DNA from: Anodontia alba | Taxonomy: Eukaryota; Mollusca; Bivalvia; Lucinida; Lucinidae | Assembly: GCA_964016985.1 (NCBI GenBank) | Contig: OZ024827.1 | Coordinates: 21,407,275-21,471,274, forward strand | Reading direction: 5' to 3' | DNA: 64,000 nucleotides | Shown: positions 11,286-21,657 of the stretch, in pieces | Numbering within the stretch: the first letter of the stretch is position 1 | Layout: each line of letters begins with the position of its first letter | Translations under genes and position numbers: made by a program | The notes under the pieces: generated by a model | What the model saw: only the letters and a program-made list of their open reading frames with translations | What the model was told of the DNA's origin: nothing | Databases searched by the model: none

Positions 11286-11678
11286 AGGTTCAAGCAGTTT
11301 TCTTGGCAGCAGCAGCACGTGCTAACCTTGAAAACAATGGGTGGAAGGCGGGAATTTCCGACTTAGGAAGAGAAGCATGATAAATTGGTAAACAAACAAT
11401 AAGATGGTTTGAAAAGGGACATTTCCGCTGCTAAAGTGACACTGGAAAAATGAGCCAGCCTGAATATAGAATTTGTCAGGTTTAGGGGAAAACGTGATTG
11501 TCGGCATCTGTACATTCTGCTAAAATTTTTCTAGGGACCGTGTAGAATACGTAAGTCGAACAACGAAGACCCTGACCAGATTGTGCAGATTGTTTTGGGG
11601 CTTCGCTGTTGGGAAGAATAAAATTACAACTAGAACACTACATAATCAGACATTACTTTGTAATTTATTTGTGTTATG
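11286..11678. other. No feature recognised
   Basis: No ORF with similarity, no shared repeat and no RNA-like structure seen. Confidence 0.4.
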
Positions 11679-11885
11679 CAGTGATTTATTTATAATTTTA
11701 TACCTATGCGTCCCAGGACTCGCTTGGGCTATATAAAGTGAGTCCTACTAGAAAATCATTGTATCCATTACAGAATTTTCCACTATAACTATGTGAGTCC
11801 TGGGACTCACTGAGATTTAAAATGTGAGTCCAAAAGCAAAAAATTTGAGTACGGGACTCGGGATGCGCAGGTAAAAAAATCACTG
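11679..11885. mobile_element. CAG...CTG element M, copy 1, 6-bp target duplication
   Basis: Ends are CAGTGATTTATTTA and AAAAAAATCACTG. It is flanked by GTTATG at 11673-11678 and 11886-11891. A second copy lies in opposite orientation at 16391-16596. The 207-bp body is non-coding and holds a loose inverted repeat around GGACTCGCTTGGG and CCTGGGACTCAC. Terminal CAGTG fits hAT-type ends; a 6-bp rather than 8-bp duplication is the notable point. Confidence 0.8.
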
Positions 11886-12047
11886 GTTATGACTAAACAT
11901 AATAAGTCAATTATAAATCATTATTCTATTTTGTTGTACATGTATGTTAGGAGAAATATGTACAAATTTTTTATATTCAAAATTTTACGTTCAGATAACT
12001 CGAGCATTTTTTACCTGAGACTGCATAAGGTGAGCCTGGATATGAGT

Positions 12048-12212
12048 GGAAGCTAGCGCGAGCGTGATCGTTTTCACGCTGCATGATATCCCAGCGCGAG
12101 CTGAGCGCAGATTTAGTGTGGGTTTAGCGCGGGAATAGCGTGGGATTTAATCTTTTCCGCGATCGCGCATTAGAGCGAACGATATAACCATCGTGAAAGC
12201 TGTACTGTAGGT
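12048..12212 (-). repeat. Repeat L, copy 2
   Basis: The right end (GCGAACGATATAACCATCG then CTGTACTGTAGGT) is the inverted partner of the left end of 5971-6190. Contains GTGGGTTTAGCGCGGG-type units like copy 1. The left boundary is uncertain. Confidence 0.5.
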
Positions 12213-12944
12213 ACCCATTTTAGCTATTTTCTGCACTTTTAGCAGAAAATCATCAGAAATTCACCCAAAAATGATGGTATAATTTCAATTTTATTTATTT
12301 GTGACTGAACATTTTTCAACCAAACCTATTAAAAACAATTTATTACAACTTCAGTTATTATCCAAAATCATTTTTAATGACCATAGTGCTGTAAAATGGC
12401 ACTAAAATCAAGCCAAAACAACACATTTTGACAGTTCCGTTAGTGACAAGTCCGGATATTTAATATTAGGTCCGAGTCATCATGTAGGTATTAAGTAAGT
12501 ACCTTGACATAAAAAAGAAAGGGTCCTCATGACTAGGGCCTCCTGACTATAAAATCTAAAGACAGCAACACCCATTCTTGTGTGAGTAAATATACTCTGG
12601 TTAAAAAAAAAAAAGGGTAGGGGAATTAAATGAGCTTGCAGATAAACAAGCAAAAATAGCAGCAACTGAAATAAAACAGTTGGGGGAAAAAGGGAGTCTA
12701 CAGCAGAATTTAAGTGCAAAATCAAAGAAAAATGGATATATGAAATCACTATATCACAAAAGGCTGATCCTTTACAGGATGTTTTTTTTTTTCCTGAGAT
12801 AGGAAGAAGAAACTGCTTCAGAAAGTGCCAGATGAAGTTACTCATCCATGATTCAGCTATCATAGTCTAACCTATTTTGGTGACTATATTTGCCTCAGCA
12901 ACACATGCTAGCTCCTCACAATAGTTGTCATCACTTTCCCTTGT
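12213..12944. other. No feature recognised
   Basis: Low-complexity A/T runs (A-run near 12604, T-run near 12781). The 127-codon minus frame at 12480-12863 has no recognisable domain. The older LINE fragment may begin a little before 12945. Confidence 0.4.
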
Positions 12945-13391
12945 GTGCCCGTTCTTTCAAAATTCAGTCACATGGGCAAAAACTCCTTCATAGAAATCAG
13001 CAGCCTTGATTTGCCTCCAGTCTTGTCTGGTGTCTCACAAGGGACTGTTATTGGTCCAGTTTTGTTCTCTCTGTACATTAATAATATTTCCACAGGCAGT
13101 GACTCAGAAATAAGACTCTTTGCAGATGATTGTGTTTGCTGCCATGAAATTAGGGATGCAGAAGACTCTTTGAAGCTTTAGATGATTATAGATAGATTAG
13201 GATGTTGGGCAAGAAAATGGGGTATGAGATTTCAACCTGTTAAATGCAATATAATGCAGATACCTGGGAAGAGAACAAAATTATACAATTGAGGCTTCTT
13301 ACACTTTAGAGAGAACCACTGCAAGAACTGACATTTACAAAGGCTCTTTCTTCCCTCAAACCATTAGAGATTGGAATTCCATTCCGGATTC
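12945..13391 (+). pseudogene. LINE reverse-transcriptase relic (host of the 13392 insertion)
   Basis: The frame encodes LSGVSQGTVIGPVLFSLYIN and IRLFADD, the RT palm motifs including the catalytic ADD. After an in-frame TAG (13179-13181) the same frame continues LGCWARKWGMRFQPVKCN, typical LINE RT thumb sequence. From about 13300 a separate block reads FPQTIRDWNSIP, the usual C-terminal end of jockey/CR1-type ORF2, so a large internal part is missing. The reading is cut at 13391 by a LINE insertion and resumes at 14844. Confidence 0.8.
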
Positions 13392-14830
13392 GATCCGCTA
13401 GAAAATCTTATTTGAAATCTTTGGATACTATTCATCACCAAGGTTTACGTCTGGCTCTAGGGGCTTTTCGTACTTCCCCCGTCGAAAGTTTATACGCTGA
13501 ATCAAATGAACCGTCATTGTATATAAGAAGAGAGAAATTGTCTCTCCAATATGTTACTAAATTAGCCGCCAATCCACGTAATTCAGCTCATGATTGTGTT
13601 TTTAACCCTAAATATGAAAGATTTTACAATAATAAACCAACAGCTATTAAACCCCTTGGCCTGAGAATACAACCGTTACTTGAAGAGGCCAATATCAATA
13701 TTAAAAATGTTCAGCATTTTTCTTTTCCATCAAAAGAGCCATGGACGTTAAACCCTCCAAAGATTATTTTAGACCTTCATAAAAATAAAAAAACAGAAGT
13801 CGAGTCGCATATTTTTAAGAATGAATTTTTAGAAATCAAATCAAATTATAAACATTACCTGTCAATTTATACAGATGGTTCGAAACAAGATGAGAAAGTT
13901 GCTTGTTCTGTTATTAGTCCAAATTTTACTGACAGTATCAGATTACCTGATAATAGCTCCATTTTTACCGCCGAAGCCAAGGCAATAGATATTGCACTTT
14001 ACCATATCAGAGATCAGTCTGAAAAACAGTTTATCATTTATTCAGATTCTCTTTCTGTATTAAAATCTCTTAAAGATTTACACCATAGAAACCCATTAAT
14101 TCAGCAAATTCTTAAAAAATATTATTATCTTTCCGCTTCAAAAGAAACTGTATTTTGTTGGCTTCCCAGCCACGTTAATATTCGTGGAAATGAATTAGCA
14201 GATTCAGAAGCCAAATCTGCATTATCCTTAGTAATAACCAATTTCAAAATTCCTCACTCCGACTTTAAATCAAACGTCTGTCAATACATCAACAACAAAT
14301 GTCAGTCTGTTTGGGAAACACAAACTTATAATAAATTAAATGAAATCAAACCAAATTTTAACAGCAAATGCACATTTTCTAATCTCAGCAGAAAAGAACA
14401 AACAAAAATCACGAGATGTAGACTTGGACACACTAGAATTACACATTCTTATATTTTAAACAATGAACAAGCTCCATTCTGCATTCCTTGTAATGAACCC
14501 TTCACAGTCAAACATTTTCTTATCACTTGTGCTGAATTTAATCACATTCGCACAAAGTATTTTAATATAAAAACTATAAAGGAACTTTTTGATATGCCAA
14601 CTCAGAAAATACTCGACTTTCTTAAAGAGATCGGACTTTTTAATAAAATATGATCAGTATTTTTAATCACTTAAAATCATTGATACTTTTATCTCTTTAA
14701 AATAAATACATCAATCCTAGATATTTTTAAATTTCTCATTAAATAAAATCATCATATAACATAAAACTTATTAGACGCTATATGCCCTTTTAGGGTTGAG
14801 CGTCTATAAACAAAATATCCATCCATCCAT
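13392..14830 (+). mobile_element. 5'-truncated LINE with RNase H domain, 13-bp target duplication
   Basis: Flanked by CCATTCCGGATTC at 13379-13391 and 14831-14843. It starts inside the RT region and runs through the ORF at 13412-14653 to a 3' UTR. The UTR has a short stem (AGACGCT 14773-14779 with AGCGTCT 14799-14805, and CCC/GGG inside) followed by a (CATC)n tail. It is a classical target-primed insertion truncated at the 5' end. Confidence 0.9.
13412..14653 (+). CDS. LINE ORF2 C-terminal part: RT thumb remnant, RNase H, CCHC finger
   Basis: Open for 413 codons. Residues 1-60 (HHQGLRLALGAFRTSPVESL) match the region after the RT domain in I/jockey-type LINEs. RNase H motifs follow in order: IYTDGS (D155), FTAEAKAI (E188), IYSDSLS (D212), and LPSHVNIRGNELAD (H254, D264). 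A C-terminal CIPCNEPFTVKHFLITC gives a CCHC zinc knuckle (C357, C360, H368, C373). The start shown is only the first ATG inside a truncated copy; the native ORF began far upstream. All RNase H catalytic residues are intact, so truncation is recent, but the copy has no RT or endonuclease and cannot move itself. Confidence 0.85.
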   Translation: MKSLDTIHHQGLRLALGAFRTSPVESLYAESNEPSLYIRREKLSLQYVTKLAANPRNSAHDCVFNPKYERFYNNKPTAIKPLGLRIQPLLEEANINIKNVQHFSFPSKEPWTLNPPKIILDLHKNKKTEVESHIFKNEFLEIKSNYKHYLSIYTDGSKQDEKVACSVISPNFTDSIRLPDNSSIFTAEAKAIDIALYHIRDQSEKQFIIYSDSLSVLKSLKDLHHRNPLIQQILKKYYYLSASKETVFCWLPSHVNIRGNELADSEAKSALSLVITNFKIPHSDFKSNVCQYINNKCQSVWETQTYNKLNEIKPNFNSKCTFSNLSRKEQTKITRCRLGHTRITHSYILNNEQAPFCIPCNEPFTVKHFLITCAEFNHIRTKYFNIKTIKELFDMPTQKILDFLKEIGLFNKI

Positions 14831-14843
14831 CCATTCCGGATTC

Positions 14844-14905
14844 AGTTATTTCCTCCATTGAAGGTGCAGAGGTTGGTATCAGAATCAGAATTTTTACTGG
14901 TGATA
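14844..14905 (+). pseudogene. Continuation of the older LINE relic after the insertion
   Basis: Removing 13392-14843 restores WNSIPDS followed by VISSIEGAE, the expected C-terminal stretch of the interrupted LINE ORF2. This confirms the nesting order. The 3' end of the older element is not clear. Confidence 0.7.
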
Positions 14906-15880
14906 CATCCAATGACATTCATTCACCTGGACCTGTGATATGAGAAATGTCCCAACTCTCACCAAAGAGGTAAGTCTAGCCACACCAGTCTACGATACTG
15001 TTGAGACAGTCCAGTCTAAAGGGTCATCAGGCTAAGTTTAACTTCAATATTACTAGTCTATGGTCAAAGTATAATGTTCCAGAACTTGCATTTATTGTCA
15101 TTTTTCGATAATATGAAAATAGGCTTAACCTCTGTGAGCACAGCACAGACCTGTCTGTAGTCTCATGAAAAGTCCTTCTCAGCATCATTAAAGAATTACT
15201 ATCAGTATATAAAAAATATATGTAAATCAATAATAAATAATAAAAATAATCAGCAAAATATATGTTCATGACACTTATTGACACTCGTTTCTTGTCACTT
15301 CGTGAAACTTATTACTGAGACCCAAATTTTGTGACTGGCGGTATATTCAAGTCCGCCCAGTCCTGCTAACTTCTGGTGACAACTTCTGGGAACAAAAAGG
15401 AAGAAAATATTGGTCAGAGCAATTTCTGCTGAAAGCGTATATCCTTTTATGTTATTTTTCTTGGATCATATTCTCTACCATAGAGCTCACTTCGTTCGCG
15501 TCGTGAGTTATGCTCGCTATAATCTGTACGTTATTGTTTGGGCACAACATGGTTGTTTAGCTAATTCAGTTATTGCTTTGGATCCCAGCATTGAGCAGTA
15601 GTGTTATAAACAGGTTATTCCAGTGCTGATTTTTTCCAACACATAACACAACTTGTTGCATTTTAGACAAGCACAAGAAAAATTATTTATTTATTGTTGT
15701 CTGTCTTTTGTTTTGTTCAAAAAGTAACACAGAAAAATGTTCCTAGGGATGTGCTTTTAGCAAAAATACAGCCTTTTCATTAGCAGCATGCAGGAGGTTA
15801 GATCACATTCTTGCCCAGTATGGCCTTCTACTATTAAGTCTTTGAAAGGATACTTTGTAGTTCTCTATAGTAACTACGTG
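14906..15880. other. No feature recognised
   Basis: Nearly 1 kb without shared repeats, recognisable ORF or RNA gene. The start may still hold 3' UTR of the older LINE. Confidence 0.4.
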
Positions 15881-16015
15881 CAAAAAGTACTGGTTATTGG
15901 TAACGACTTACAGGACTCAGCCTGCCCAGGGAAAAGTATGAGTAGATAACTGACTGATTCAGCATGACTTTAACAGTGTTGACTGGGCCTTAAAACTCCA
16001 AATCAAATAAAAAAT
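15881..16015 (+). mobile_element. SINE-1 3' fragment
   Basis: Keeps AGTACTGGTTATTGGTAACG, ACTCAGCCTGCCCAGG and GTTGACTGGGCCTTAAAACT, followed by an A-rich tail. The head with the promoter boxes is missing. Confidence 0.7.
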
Positions 16016-16129
16016 CAAACCAATTTTTCTTATGATGATGACACTCAGAATAAGTATTCATTTTGAGGTGGTAGGTGGAGAAGTAAAAAAGTAAAAAAAA
16101 AGGTAGTATGTGGTTACCCCGTTTTACTG

Positions 16130-16236
16130 CCCAGTCAGCATTCTACGTAAATCTATATCGGGCTGTCATCGGCCCGTCAGGGTAGCTGACGGGCCGATGA
16201 TGGCCCGATGTAGATTTACGTAGAATGCTAGCTGGG
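16130..16236. mobile_element. Near-perfect 107-bp hairpin element
   Basis: Ends CCCAGTCAGCATTCTACG and CGTAGAATGCTAGCTGGG. The arms pair for about 50 bp with few mismatches and a GTAG loop. Terminal CCCAGC/GCTGGG recalls 1713-1796. No target duplication is evident. Confidence 0.7.
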
Positions 16237-16280
16237 TGGGAGCTGTGATTTACGCAAATTTTTTGGGTTGCCTTCTTAAC

Positions 16281-16650
16281 CTCACTTGTCCTACAATTTG
16301 AACTAGTCTATAAAATAAACTCCATTTTACTACCTGATAATGATGTTTCTAAAACTGCTGGATGAGTGGCAAACATTGTAGACCATGATTCAGTGATTTT
16401 TTTACCTGCGCATCCCGAGTCTCATACTCACATTTTTGCTTTGGGACTCTCATTTTAAATCTCGGTGAGTCCCAGGACTCACAAAGTTATAGTGGAAAAT
16501 TCTGTAATGGACACAATGATTTTCTAGCAGGACTCACTTTATATAGCCCAAGCGAGTCCTGTGATGCATAGGTATAAAATTGTAAATAAATCACTGATGA
16601 TTAATCGTGATTTTACTCAGGCCTGCCTGCCCCAATACTTATGGCTAAAT
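16281..16650. mobile_element. F element, split by element M
   Basis: The left part has CACTTGTCCTACAATTTGAA, CCATTTTACTACCTG and GGCAAACATTGTAGACCATG; the right part resumes with CTCAGGCCTGCCTGCCCCA. The break is filled by 16391-16596 with its 6-bp duplication. The right hairpin arm is largely lost. Confidence 0.65.
16391..16596. mobile_element. CAG...CTG element M, copy 2, 6-bp target duplication
   Basis: Inverted relative to 11679-11885 and about 206 bp. Flanked by ATGATT at 16385-16390 and 16597-16602. The two copies share ends and most of the body, so boundaries rest on both alignment and duplications. Nested in the F element. Confidence 0.85.
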
Positions 16651-16752
16651 TCAAGTGCGTGCAGACTGTCACGAGACAAGGGATGTAAATGAAACATTCT
16701 TACAGTGGTATTAAGTATGTATTACCTCCCTTAGAAAAAAAAACTGAATTAA

Positions 16753-17107
16753 CACTTTGCGTGCTGGGTAAAATTTCAGTAGATGACATTTTGAAATGTT
16801 ATTTTTCCTAGAGAAAATAGGATCTGACACTTTATGCAAATTTTCTCCTTATCTCCTTAGGAGACAATTTGCATGAAGTGTTAGATCTTATTTTTCTAGG
16901 AATTCCTAGAAAATAGGATCTAACACTTTATGCAAATTTTCTCCTTATCTCCTTAGGAGACGATAGGATCTGACACTTCATGCAAATTTTCTTTCTTATC
17001 TCCTTAGGAGACGATTTGCATAAAGTGTCAGATCCTATTTTCTAGGAAAAATAAGAAAAATATCATCAGTTAGTCGTCTGCTGAATTTGCCCATAGTGCT
17101 GTAAATG
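16753..17107. mobile_element. TTAA-D MITE, reference copy with repeated hairpin arms
   Basis: Flanked by TTAA at 16749-16752 and 17108-17111. Outer arms read GCGTGCTGGGTAAAATTTCA and, at the right, CTGCTGAATTTGCCCATAG. Inner arms read GGATCTGACACTTTATGCAA against TTGCATAAAGTGTCAGATCC. This copy carries extra inner-arm units (about 16818, 16909, 16963), giving several alternative hairpins. TTAA targets and CCCTTA-like ends suggest piggyBac-type mobilisation; there is no coding sequence. About 15 copies or fragments of this family lie in the window. Confidence 0.8.
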
Positions 17108-17111
17108 TTAA

Positions 17112-17341
17112 CCCTTAAAGCATATCACAACAGTTGTCGTCTGCTTTGTCTTCTACTTGTGATTTTAAAAGTCATTTCTGCAAACAGTGTGGACCCAGAT
17201 CAGACTGCTCGAGCAGTCTGATCTGGGTCCACACTGTTTGCCGGTATGCAAAAAATAGCTTTGAGAAGTTTGCAAGAATATTCAGCAGACGACATAAACA
17301 GATGACATTTTCAGAGGCAGTTTTTCCTGGCGCTTTAAGGG
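17112..17341. mobile_element. TTAA-J MITE copy 1
   Basis: TTAA at 17108-17111 and 17342-17345. Ends CCCTTAAAGC and CGCTTTAAGGG. The core is GCAAACAGTGTGGACCCAGA with its complementary arm. It shares its left TTAA with the right end of the adjacent TTAA-D element. Second copy at 61978-62198. Confidence 0.8.
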
Positions 17342-17345
17342 TTAA

Positions 17346-18039
17346 TAATACTGATATTTCCTGCTTTCTTCACTGAGGACTTGCTTGTGGATTGCCTACC
17401 AAATAATTCACCCCAAGGAATTTTATTTGTTACTTGTATATTATTTATATTGGAGGGTACACTGTCCCATCATGTCCTTAAAAATTATGAGGCGGTGACA
17501 AAAAAAATAAAGGGACAGTTGATGACAGTCTGAAGAAACACACAGATTCTTCTTACAATGTCCTAACAAATAGGACTTTCTGAGTTTTTATGTACCAAAT
17601 GGTGCAGAAATGCAGCCTCTGCTCGAGTTGGCAAAACACTCTGATACTTAACTGAAAGCCCTAGAGGGCTTGTTAAGGACGAGCGTTTGGTAAAAATTCT
17701 GGGTTTACTGTTACTGTGTACCTACAGCCTATATTTTCAAGTAGAAAAAAGAAAAATACGATACACTTTTAGATTGAAGCCTGTGGAGATCTCATTTGAG
17801 TAAGTAAAGTCTTTATTAAACAAGAATGAAGCCCTCAAATATTCTATACAAATGTACAAATTTGTACATCGTCTCAGAGATGATTCTGGTTAGCTTCCAG
17901 ACCATGATTATTGATGTTAAGATCTTTTGAACAAAGGACCAGAACACAACATGTACAACAAATGTAAGGGCCCTTTTCTTCAAAAAAGGGGCCTCACCTT
18001 CTATAAGTTTTTGTAGAGAAACATAGTGTCAGATAAAAA
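17346..18039. other. No feature recognised
   Basis: No convincing repeat, ORF or RNA structure apart from short A/T runs. Confidence 0.4.
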
Positions 18040-18192
18040 GGAGAATACTGGAAATATTTTTTCTTATTTCTCCATAAAAACATACTTTGTGGTAACTGCC
18101 ATTACTCAGGGAGGCATTTCAAATGAGTAACCACGTTTTCATGGAGAAGTAAGATTATCAAATTTTTCAATTGAAAATACTTTATCTGGAGA
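18040..18192. mobile_element. pal-A MITE, decayed copy
   Basis: The left arm TTTCTTATTTCTCCATAAAA and right arm TTTTCATGGAGAAGTAAGA still pair. The central hairpin is degraded (GTGGTAACTGCCATTACTC). Ends in ACTTTATCTGGAG. Family description at 26458-26671. Confidence 0.6.
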
Positions 18193-18195
18193 AAA

Positions 18196-18437
18196 AAGCG
18201 GGTCCCTAGTGGATAGGAGAGTTGACTCTTGATCCATTAGGTTTCTCACCGCTGTGGTTCGAGTCTCGCTCGGGTCACATGTAGGAAACCCAAGTTCTGC
18301 TTACGGATGGTTAGGTGGTTTTTCCTCGGGTTCTCCTGTTTTCACCCACCTTTGATGAATGATCGGCTCGATATAAGTGAAATATTCTTGAAAGGGCCGT
18401 AAAATCCAAATACAAAAAAAATAATAATAATAAAAAA
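18196..18437 (+). mobile_element. SINE-5, tRNA-type
   Basis: An A-box-like TAGTGGATAGG (about 18208) and B-box GGTTCGAGTC (18256-18265) are spaced as in tRNA-derived SINEs. The 3' end reads AAAGGGCCGTAAAATCCAAA, then an A/(TAA)n tail. Only copy of this family in the window apart from a possible relic near 22620-22710. Confidence 0.65.
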
Positions 18438-18610
18438 AAAATCTGGTGAAATAGATTCCTCTCTTGTCTAAGCTGTGCCAGTGTGCTATATCCATTTGGA
18501 GCCAGATAGATCATCTGTGAGAGTGCAAAGAATGCCCTTGTCAGACCACAAAATATGCAGTTTCACTCAGGCTGATGGGGCGGTTGTTGTGGTACCTTAT
18601 ATAAAGTTAA

Positions 18611-18810
18611 CCCTTGTCCTGCTGAATAAATAAAGATGCCATGCTCACTTCTAATTCCAGCCAATCAGATTACTTCATCCAAATTGTTGCTATAAATGTG
18701 CATACTTAAAACAGTGCAGATCCAGATCAGTTGGCTTCTTCAGAAGCCAACTGATCTGGATCTACACTGTTTGCAAAGGCAGGGTATATCCGGGTTCAGC
18801 AGGACAAGGG
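18611..18810. mobile_element. TTAA-E MITE
   Basis: Left TTAA at 18607-18610. The right end CAGCAGGACAAGGG is followed by TTTTAA, so the right TTAA is shifted by 2 bp. Inner hairpin AGTTGGCTTCTTCAGAAGCC is intact. Confidence 0.8.
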
Positions 18811-18929
18811 TTTTAAGAATAAGGGCAGGTTTCTTGATTTGACTGGCATATACATTATCTGGCTGCTCATTTCTTGAGGTTATGTTCAGTTCATCAGAGC
18901 TTCAGATTAGGCCCTCATTTTTCTTAACC

Positions 18930-19078
18930 AAAAAATATTGATATTTTATTTTGTTTCTCCACGAAAACATATGTTGTGGGTACTCATTAGAAGTGCCTCG
19001 CTGGGGCACTTCTGATGAGTACCCACAACATATGTTTTTGTGGAGAGATAAGAAAAAATATTTATCTGAATACTCCTA
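18930..19078. mobile_element. pal-A MITE with near-perfect core hairpin
   Basis: The core (18954-19046) pairs over about 45 bp each side: CATATGTTGTGGGTACTCAT against ATGAGTACCCACAACATATG. The outer CATAGCT ends are worn. A left-end fragment (CATAGCTGGAGATAAGAGGG) also lies at 19188-19230. Confidence 0.8.
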
Positions 19079-19523
19079 GCTGGAGGAATGGTTAGCAGCA
19101 AGTGTCATGTCATATCACTGATCATCAAAGTTCATATCATATTTAGCCAAAGTTTTTGAACAGACAGACCTGAGCACACTTGTAGACCCATAGCTGGAGA
19201 TAAGAGGGGGTATCCACATATTTTCTTTTATCATATGACGTCGCTGTTATTCAGTGGATACATCATGTCATAAAAATCGTATGACCACACGTTACATATA
19301 ACACTTTGGCGGGAACAAGTAACGTCATGATGACGTCCATGTCAACCATGCATTTTCTGTTGAACAATAAATATTGTCAGCTTTAAAGGCGATAAAATCC
19401 AACTTAAAATTGTCATATGATAAACAGAATCTTACAATCGTGGTCATTACTGGTCAGGCAGTTAGATGGTTCAAATTTTAGTATGAGGATAATAAGCAGT
19501 TTTAGTGTCCATTTGTCCGAGTC

Positions 19524-19757
19524 ATCCGGTGGCTCAGTCCAATATATGTCCGACTGGTGATCAGGAGGTCGTGGGTTCTGTCTCGGGATTATTCGTGAAA
19601 TATTTTCTACCGTCATTTTCTCCCTTCCCCTGATTCAAGAAGGGGGAATCGAAAGAATGTGCATAAGTACTGGTAATCAGTTCTGTGTTAGGTAATCTGA
19701 CCGGCTCTTAAGTTAGTGTTGACTGGGCCATTTAACTCCAAAATCAACCAACCAAGC
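19524..19757 (+). mobile_element. SINE-1, older subfamily
   Basis: GTGGCTCAGTCCAATATATG (A-box region), GGTCGTGGGTTCTGTCTCG (B-box region, mutated), CTCCCTTCCCCTGATTCAAG and TGACTGGGCCATTTAACTCC occur in SINE-1 order. No target duplication was recognised. Confidence 0.7.
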
Positions 19758-19824
19758 GTCTGAAAACTTACCTCCACAAAAAATGTATTGGGGATGTGAC
19801 AAGGCGCTTTAACAATAAATTTTA

Positions 19825-20031
19825 TACAGTGAAACCTTTGTAAGAGAGCCACCTCTTGGACTGACTTTTAACAGTGAGGGTTGATGTGGACAGGTGACTG
19901 TCTTATAAAGGTACATGTCATGTAATTTTGCTAGCAAAATTACATGAAGTACGTTTATAAGACAGCCACCTTTCCACATCAGCCACTAAAGTCAGTCTCA
20001 TAGGTGGCTTTCTTACACAGGTTTCTCTGTA
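19825..20031. mobile_element. TA-type palindromic MITE O
   Basis: Ends TACAGTGAAACCTTTGTAAG and CTTACACAGGTTTCTCTGTA are inverted. The arms include TCATGTAATTTTGCTAGC with its partner. TA at both outer ends fits a Tc1/mariner-type target. Single copy here. Confidence 0.7.
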
Positions 20032-20127
20032 CAAAAAATATCAATAAGTACTTCCTTGCTGAAAAAATTGCCTTGTCTAGAGCTATGTCAATGACTACCA
20101 TATTTATTTACCATGAGTTGTGAACAC

Positions 20128-20335
20128 AGCTAGCTCCCCTAGGCAAGGCATTTTTCTCTTTTTTTTTTCTTTTTTTTTGAACTGAAAAGTATTGATATTT
20201 TTTCTTATTTCTCCATGAAAACGTTGTAGGTACCCATTAGAAACACCTTCGTGCGGCACTTCTAACGAGTACCCACAACTTAAATTTTCATGGAGAAATA
20301 AGAAAAATATTATCAGGATACCCGAGTTATGGTGA
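20128..20335. mobile_element. pal-A MITE
   Basis: Left AGCTAGCTCCCCTAGGCAAG, paired arms TTTCTTATTTCTCCATGAAA and TTTCATGGAGAAATAAGAAA, and core CATTAGAAACACC. The loop arm has drifted. Confidence 0.7.
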
Positions 20336-20542
20336 AACAGAGGCAGCAGCAAACTGTAGACCCAGATCAGACAGGGCAGGAAAAATAAAAAAAAAAAAAG
20401 GTACATGTATAAATTTGATAGTCCAAAGTTTGGTAACAGACAGACCTGAGCAGTGTCGACCCAGATCTGTTTTTAGACCTATCATAAGGTTGTTTTAAAT
20501 TTAGGGTGGTAGTAGTAAACATCAGTGTATAGGGGGCAGGGT

Positions 20543-20828
20543 CCAGCCTCGGCTCAGTTGGATGTGTGTCCGACTGGAGACCAGGAGGTCGCGGGTTCGA
20601 CCCCCACCGAGGTCCGCAACATTCTTTCGTGGAGATTAATCTTGAGATATTTTCTACCGTCATCTTCTCCCTTCCGCTGATTCGCGGTGTTTCTGGCGAA
20701 AGAATGTACACAATACTGGTTAACCAGTTAGAGGACTAAGCCTGCCCACTAAACATGGTTAGGTAAACTGACCATTAGACATGACCCTATTGTGTTGACT
20801 GGCCATAAAACCTCAACACAAACAAACA
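20543..20828 (+). mobile_element. SINE-1, full length, perfect 14-bp target duplication
   Basis: Flanked by ATAGGGGGCAGGGT at 20529-20542 and 20829-20842. GGCTCAGTTGG (A-box type) and GCGGGTTCGACCC (B box) sit at the head. The 3' end reads CATAAAACCTCAACACAAAC. The exact duplication marks a fairly recent insertion. Confidence 0.92.
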
Positions 20829-20945
20829 ATAGGGGGCAGGGTTGGGGTGGAAGAGCTAATACTTCAGTGAGGATGCTTTATAGAAGGCATCAGTTCCCAT
20901 TGTCACATTCAGAAACCACTGAAAGGTTGTTTACAGTGACATTAA

Positions 20946-21146
20946 CCCTTGACATGCTGAATAAATTAAGATGCCTCGCCCACTTCTATTTTTCATCCAA
21001 TCAGATTACTTGATCCAGATTGTTGACATAAATTTATGTACTGAATGGCAAACCATGTACGTCCAGATCAGTTGGCTTCTTCAGAAGCCAACTGATCTGG
21101 ATCTACACTTTGCAAAAGCATATATCTGGGTTCAGCAGGACAAGGG
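20946..21146. mobile_element. TTAA-E MITE, reference copy
   Basis: TTAA at 20942-20945 and 21147-21150. Ends CCCTTGACATGCTGAAT and GTTCAGCAGGACAAGGG are inverted. The 5' half contains a unique stretch (CCAATCAGATTACTTGATCC). The core hairpin runs from GTCCAGATCAGTTGGCTTC to its complement. TTAA duplication and CCCTT termini fit a non-autonomous piggyBac-type element; no transposase source is in the window. Fourteen copies or fragments are listed. Confidence 0.88.
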
Positions 21147-21368
21147 TTAAACCTCAAGCCAGTTAATCGGGATAAAGGAGAACCAGAAGAATTTGTTTTG
21201 TTTACACCAGAATGAAAACTTGTCATAATTATGTGTACTCATTGGAATCACATTGCCAGAAAGCCTTGGTCCTTGAACTTGTGAAAATAACTGCATGCAG
21301 ACTGGTCTGGAACTTCACTGTCAGGAAAAGTGTTCTTTTTTTTCACCCATTCAGAAACCTCAAATTAA

Positions 21369-21572
21369 CCTTTACCGCTCTTTGGGCTAAATCAGCAGAT
21401 GACAAATTGATGATATTTTTCTTATTCTTCCCTGAAAACTGGATTTGACATTTCTTGCAAAATGTCTCCAGTGGAGACAATTTGCATGAAATGTCAAATC
21501 CTGTTTACTGGGAAAAATAAGAAAAATATTTCAAAATGTGGTCTGCTGAAAATTTTACTCAGTGCTAAGGTT
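21369..21572. mobile_element. TTAA-D MITE
   Basis: TTAA at 21365-21368 and 21573-21576. The inner hairpin GGATTTGACATTTCTTGCAA against TTGCATGAAATGTCAAATCC is well preserved. Confidence 0.8.
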
Positions 21573-21657
21573 TTAAACTGTTTTATAATCAGGTCAAGTA
21601 CTACTTTTACTTAACCAATGAAAAATTGCTTTTTGTATAAACATTAGTATTACTTTT

